In this document: one piece after another, positions 60,859-64,000 of the stretch
How positions within the stretch are numbered: position 1 is the stretch's first letter
Layout: each line of letters starts with the position of its first letter
Assembly: GCA_023653785.1 (NCBI GenBank)
Contig: JAMKCH010019783.1
Span: 1-64,000 of the forward strand
Source: Ophioderma brevispina
Lineage: Eukaryota; Echinodermata; Ophiuroidea; Amphilepidida; Ophiodermatidae
DNA length: 64,000 nucleotides
Reading direction: 5' to 3'
The notes under the pieces: generated by a model
The model's database searches: none
What the model was told of the DNA's origin: nothing
Seen by the model: the letters and a program-made list of their open reading frames with translations, nothing else
Program-made: the position numbers and the translations under genes

Positions 60859-61300
60859 TTTCCAGTCACCTTAGCATCAAAAGAAGAGATAGTCACCCAA
60901 TGAAGATATCCTCAATTCAGTCCACAAACCAAAACAAACTCAGCATCACAACCTATCGTGGCCTAACTGCCAATCAAGGTCACTCTTCAGGATCCGTCCA
61001 ATCAGCGAGTAACGGTAGGACGTACACAGCGCTCGATACACCAGCCAGGCTAATCAGACTCTCAGCTTAGACAGGCCAATTACGGCGACTGCCATGATGA
61101 CGGCAAGCGACAAAGCAGTCCCGTACTAGCGCACTGAGTTGATGATGGTCTCTGTGGTAAGTGGATGGCGTGCTACCAGCGAATTTGTGCGGTTGGAAGA
61201 TCTTGTTAGCCATGTCAAGAAGAGGCATATACGAGGAGCAAGATGGGAGTATTGTTGTCGAGGGGAAGGTGTCAGCGTAAAGGAAAGGGCTTTAAGCAAG
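60859..61300 (+). pseudogene. Broken mirror of the GLIS2-like zinc-finger exon
   Basis: Plus-strand copy of 3,882-4,312. The polypyrimidine tract and AG acceptor (60,857-60,858) and a GT after gcaag (61,301) survive. The finger-1 region is readable as FVRLEDLVSHVKKRHI, but indels shift the frame before and after it, the cysteine pair is lost from the reading frame, and the CCRWEGC phrase has become CCRGEG. It cannot encode a working finger as written. Confidence 0.8.
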
Positions 61301-61394
61301 GTGTTTAAAAATAGGATACAGGCTGGAAAGAATGTGGAAATCACCTAAAAAGACAGGCAAATAAAAGTTCAATTTAAATTTAACAGATTCTTTT

Positions 61395-62035
61395 CATGTT
61401 GATTTTGTGTCGCCTGCCCTAAGGCAGGAAGACACATAGGATCACTTTGTCCACTGTTGTTGTGGTTGTTGATGTCTGTTGTTGTTGTGTTGTTGATGCT
61501 GTTGTGGTGTTGATGTCTGTTGTTGTGAAAAAGGGTTAACACTTTGCGTGTTAATATCCTCCTCATACTTGAGGATTTTATAAAACCAAACTTGGGTCAA
61601 AGGTGCAAACATGGCCCATACACCACTTGTTGATGAGGTCAAAGGTCACATGCCAAGTCAGAGGTCACTGCCGAGGTCAAAGGTCACATGCCAAGTCAAA
61701 GGGTCATGTGAGGTCAAGTTGTAAAATAGGCTGAAAATGTAAAATTGACTTCATTGAAAAAGTCAAATTGGAACCAAAATTGAATCATAGGTGCATAGAT
61801 GGATCCCTCATTTGTTGATGAGGTCAAAGGCACATACCAAGGTCAGCAGTCATGTGAGGTCAAGTTGTAAGATCAAAATGTAAACTTGACCTCATTTGAA
61901 AAAGTTGAAGTTCCATTTTGAACCAAAACTTCAGTTATGGAGTTTTACATGGAAAACCCTCATTTATGAGGTTCAAGGTCCACATATCAAGGTCAAAGGT
62001 CATGTTAGGCCTATCCTCACTAACCGCAATGGCAG
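61395..62035. mobile_element. GGTCA-rich dispersed repeat, right-only insertion
   Basis: Begins tgtgtcgcctgccctaaggc, then a TGTTG-rich simple repeat (61,455-61,530). Two to three tandem units of about 190 bp follow, each with gttgatgaggtcaaaggtc, catgtgaggtcaagttgtaa and aaccaaaa. The left arm at about 3,560-3,800 lacks it. It matches the left-only element at 9,945-10,458 in unit sequence. Confidence 0.7.
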
Positions 62036-62290
62036 GCGGCACAAGCGGCCGAAAGACCCGATGTTATTTTTGTTTAACAACAACTCATTCTCCCTGCTTT
62101 ACCCCCATCAAAAACTAAGTTCTTGGTATCAAAAAAGCAAAATAATATTTTCTCTATACTATAGTAAAATTTTAAGGCTTGGGAACTGTTCCTTTGACAT
62201 TATGAACATAAATGTCTTCAATTGTGGTCGAACCATATTATCTACACACAGAGTCCTATGGGCCAATGTGATACATTTAAACGGTCCCCA

Positions 62291-63402
62291 AAAATAAGTC
62301 CCCCTCTGATTAAACGACTTTGTCATGACAAAACTCACTTTGATGGGTAATATTTATTCCCATCAAATAATTATTGTTTACAGGAAACATTTTTCCATGT
62401 AATAATTCATCATTTGTTGAAAGGTAATGCCTTTTTCTCACAACAAGCATGTGGGAAAAAATGAGTATTTCAAAAACAGACCAAAAAAAGTTGAACTTTT
62501 CAACTTGTGTCAACTTATTGCACCATAATGTGAAAATGGAACCCTTTAAATTGGTGATCTCAATGCATAAAAACAATTGGAAATGCTACTGCCAAATTAG
62601 TGAGATTACATAATTGCGGTTCGTAATGATGAGGCAGAGTGATAAGGTATGGGGCATGGAAAGAAAAGATAATACTGTATGAATTAATTCAGGTGTGGGT
62701 CATGAAACGGAAAGCTTTAATTAACATGAATGCTTTAGGATGAACTGATTGATGATTGTGAATGGATAGGTTTTGCCAGAAATCTTTCATGACACAATTG
62801 GCAATGTGATTTCTCTAGCAATGGGTCGTTTAACTGAGTTAGAACGAGCGAGAGGGCACTGCATTTCTGGAAGAAGGGATTCTTGTAAAAGAGATGCAAG
62901 GGAAAATGCAGTGTACACCAAAAGCCATTCGAAACTTAAGAGCCAAGCACCAAGCTAATGGGGAGGTCAAAATTTGCCACAAAGTCTACCAGGACATGGA
63001 ACAGGATCGATATTGATTAACTGACACTTAATTTAAATTCAAGTAAAGGTAATGGCAATCTTTATTTAAATTTTAGAAGGGAAAATGATCGTTATGTTAA
63101 ATGAAACATTTTGAACATGCGCTCAACTAAAATGAACTAGACTTTAGCGTAATGAACTTTGTAAACATGTTGAAACTCAGAAGTGAAAAGTGCAACTTTT
63201 TTTTGTGGTTTTGATAAAATCATTTTACACAATGCTTGTGTTAGAAAAAGCATACCTTTCAACCAAATCATGAACTGATTACATGGAAAACTGTTTCTGT
63301 AAACAAAAATTATTTGATGGGAAGAAATTTACCCAGCAAAGTGAGTTTTATCTTGACAAAGTCTGGTCATCCAGGAGGGGGACTTATTTTTTGCGGAACG
63401 TG
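62291..63402. mobile_element. 1.1-kb transposon-like element with about 200-bp inverted ends, right-only
   Basis: The left end from 62,291 (aaaaataagtccccctctg, then gactttgtca, aaaactcactttg, cccatcaaataatt, tgtttacag, tttccatgtaat) is repeated in inverse order and strand down from 63,402. The core has a 61-codon plus-strand frame (62,773-62,958) without known domains. The left arm is continuous across the site (about 3,335-3,350). It could be a non-autonomous DNA transposon; no transposase is visible. Confidence 0.75.
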
Positions 63403-64000
63403 TATTTTGGTTATACTATCCAACAGCTGAAACAATTAACTCACAATTGTAATAAGATATTTTTGGTTGTATAATTCCACATGAGAGAAAACATATGGTA
63501 AATGGGAGCATGTGACGGGTAACCAACCTTTAAGGAAAACACAACTCTGGGATTAAAGTAATAAGTTGTACCATTGTACCACAGGTTATATGTACCATGG
63601 TATCACCAAATTGTGGAACCTAAAGGTGTTTTTGGGGGGAAAAGATGTTAGCATCTTGAAATGATCACAGACTCGCCTTTTGTGATGATGTTGATAATGA
63701 TTGTTACAATAATGTGCATTCGGTCTGGCTGTGCAGTCAGTGTTGTTATTGTGCTTTAAGTATGTAAGACTGGTTTTATCTGTTTTATGCTGATCTAACC
63801 CTCTCACACCTCAAAACTGAAACTTTTCCCTCAATTGAGGCTAGCTCCTGAAAAAAGATTACAAAATAAGCTTCCAATTCTTTATCGGCTAAGAAAGAAC
63901 AAACTTTTTTCTCTCATCAACAGAATTGGTTCCTTGAAAGGTATAGACCAATGGAAACAAGGTTGGTTAATGATAGAGAATGATCAGCAGTAGGCTAATT
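63403..64000. other. Right-arm mirror of about 2,594-3,330
   Basis: Non-coding. The last 30 bases (ending agtaggctaatt) pair with 2,594-2,625. Confidence 0.6.

Larger units (their letters stand above)
28281..64000. repeat. Right arm of the giant inverted duplication (runs off the window)
   Basis: This is the reverse complement of the left arm, with roughly ten percent divergence judged by eye, including many one- to three-base indels. The final bases (63,970-64,000) pair with about 2,594-2,625, so the arm continues beyond the window. It is about 11 kb longer than the left arm because of right-only insertions, the largest being the DIRS element at 50.6-57.2 kb. All coding segments recognised in this arm are broken. 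That fits either decay of a redundant copy or unpolished sequence. Confidence 0.93.

Overview
The window reads as nuclear DNA of an animal, most likely a marine invertebrate. It is AT-rich, has few and short open frames, GT-AG-bounded exons separated by kilobases, many fold-back elements, and both non-LTR and DIRS retroelements. The one gene I can name is GLIS2-like, which is animal-specific. The repeat style (GGTCA-rich dispersed repeats, DIRS, CRE-bearing MITEs) would suit an echinoderm or hemichordate, but that placement is a guess.

The dominant structure is one giant inverted duplication. The left arm (about 2,594-27,484) reappears reverse-complemented as the right arm (about 28,281-64,000). 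The last bases of the window pair with about 2,594, so the right arm continues past the window; 1-2,593 is the part of the left copy whose mirror is not shown. The two arms face each other across a spacer of about 0.8 kb made of a pyrimidine-rich tract (27,485-28,025) and a fold-back element (28,031-28,276). By eye the arms differ at roughly one base in ten, with many small indels.

Left arm, minus strand: two exons of a GLIS2-like C2H2 zinc-finger transcription factor gene (11,782-12,311, then 3,882-4,312). Both are open end to end, their splice phases match, and they lie about 7.5 kb apart. The right arm carries both exons in mirror order on the plus strand (46,402-46,961 and 60,859-61,300), broken by frameshifts and stops. 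The layout is therefore head-to-head: one intact and one broken gene copy reading outward from the centre. A possible cysteine-rich exon on the plus strand (16,730-16,872) is also intact on the left and broken on the right.

The arms also differ by large, clean insertions. Only the right arm has: a 6.6-kb DIRS-type tyrosine-recombinase retrotransposon (about 50,612-57,222) nested in a TTAA MITE; insertions at 41,222-41,635, 41,905-42,705 and 43,030-44,562; a TTAA MITE at 60,530-60,803; a GGTCA-rich repeat at 61,395-62,035; and a 1.1-kb element with about 200-bp inverted ends at 62,291-63,402. Only the left arm has: a minisatellite flanked by 154-bp direct repeats near 5.2-5.7 kb, a repeat at 7,065-7,450, and GGTCA-rich repeats at 9,945-10,458 and 19,205-19,655. 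Shared elements, which predate the split, include two TTAA MITEs, a MITE with TGACGTCA in both ends, a 550-bp MITE, a GGTCA tandem array and a non-LTR reverse-transcriptase fragment.

The main open question is whether the palindrome is a real chromosomal inverted duplication (or two haplotypes) or an assembly fold-back with a poorly polished right arm. Clean one-sided insertions with empty sites argue against a simple single-molecule fold-back read. The indel-rich texture of the right arm argues for caution. No RNA gene, CRISPR array or bacterial-type operon was found.
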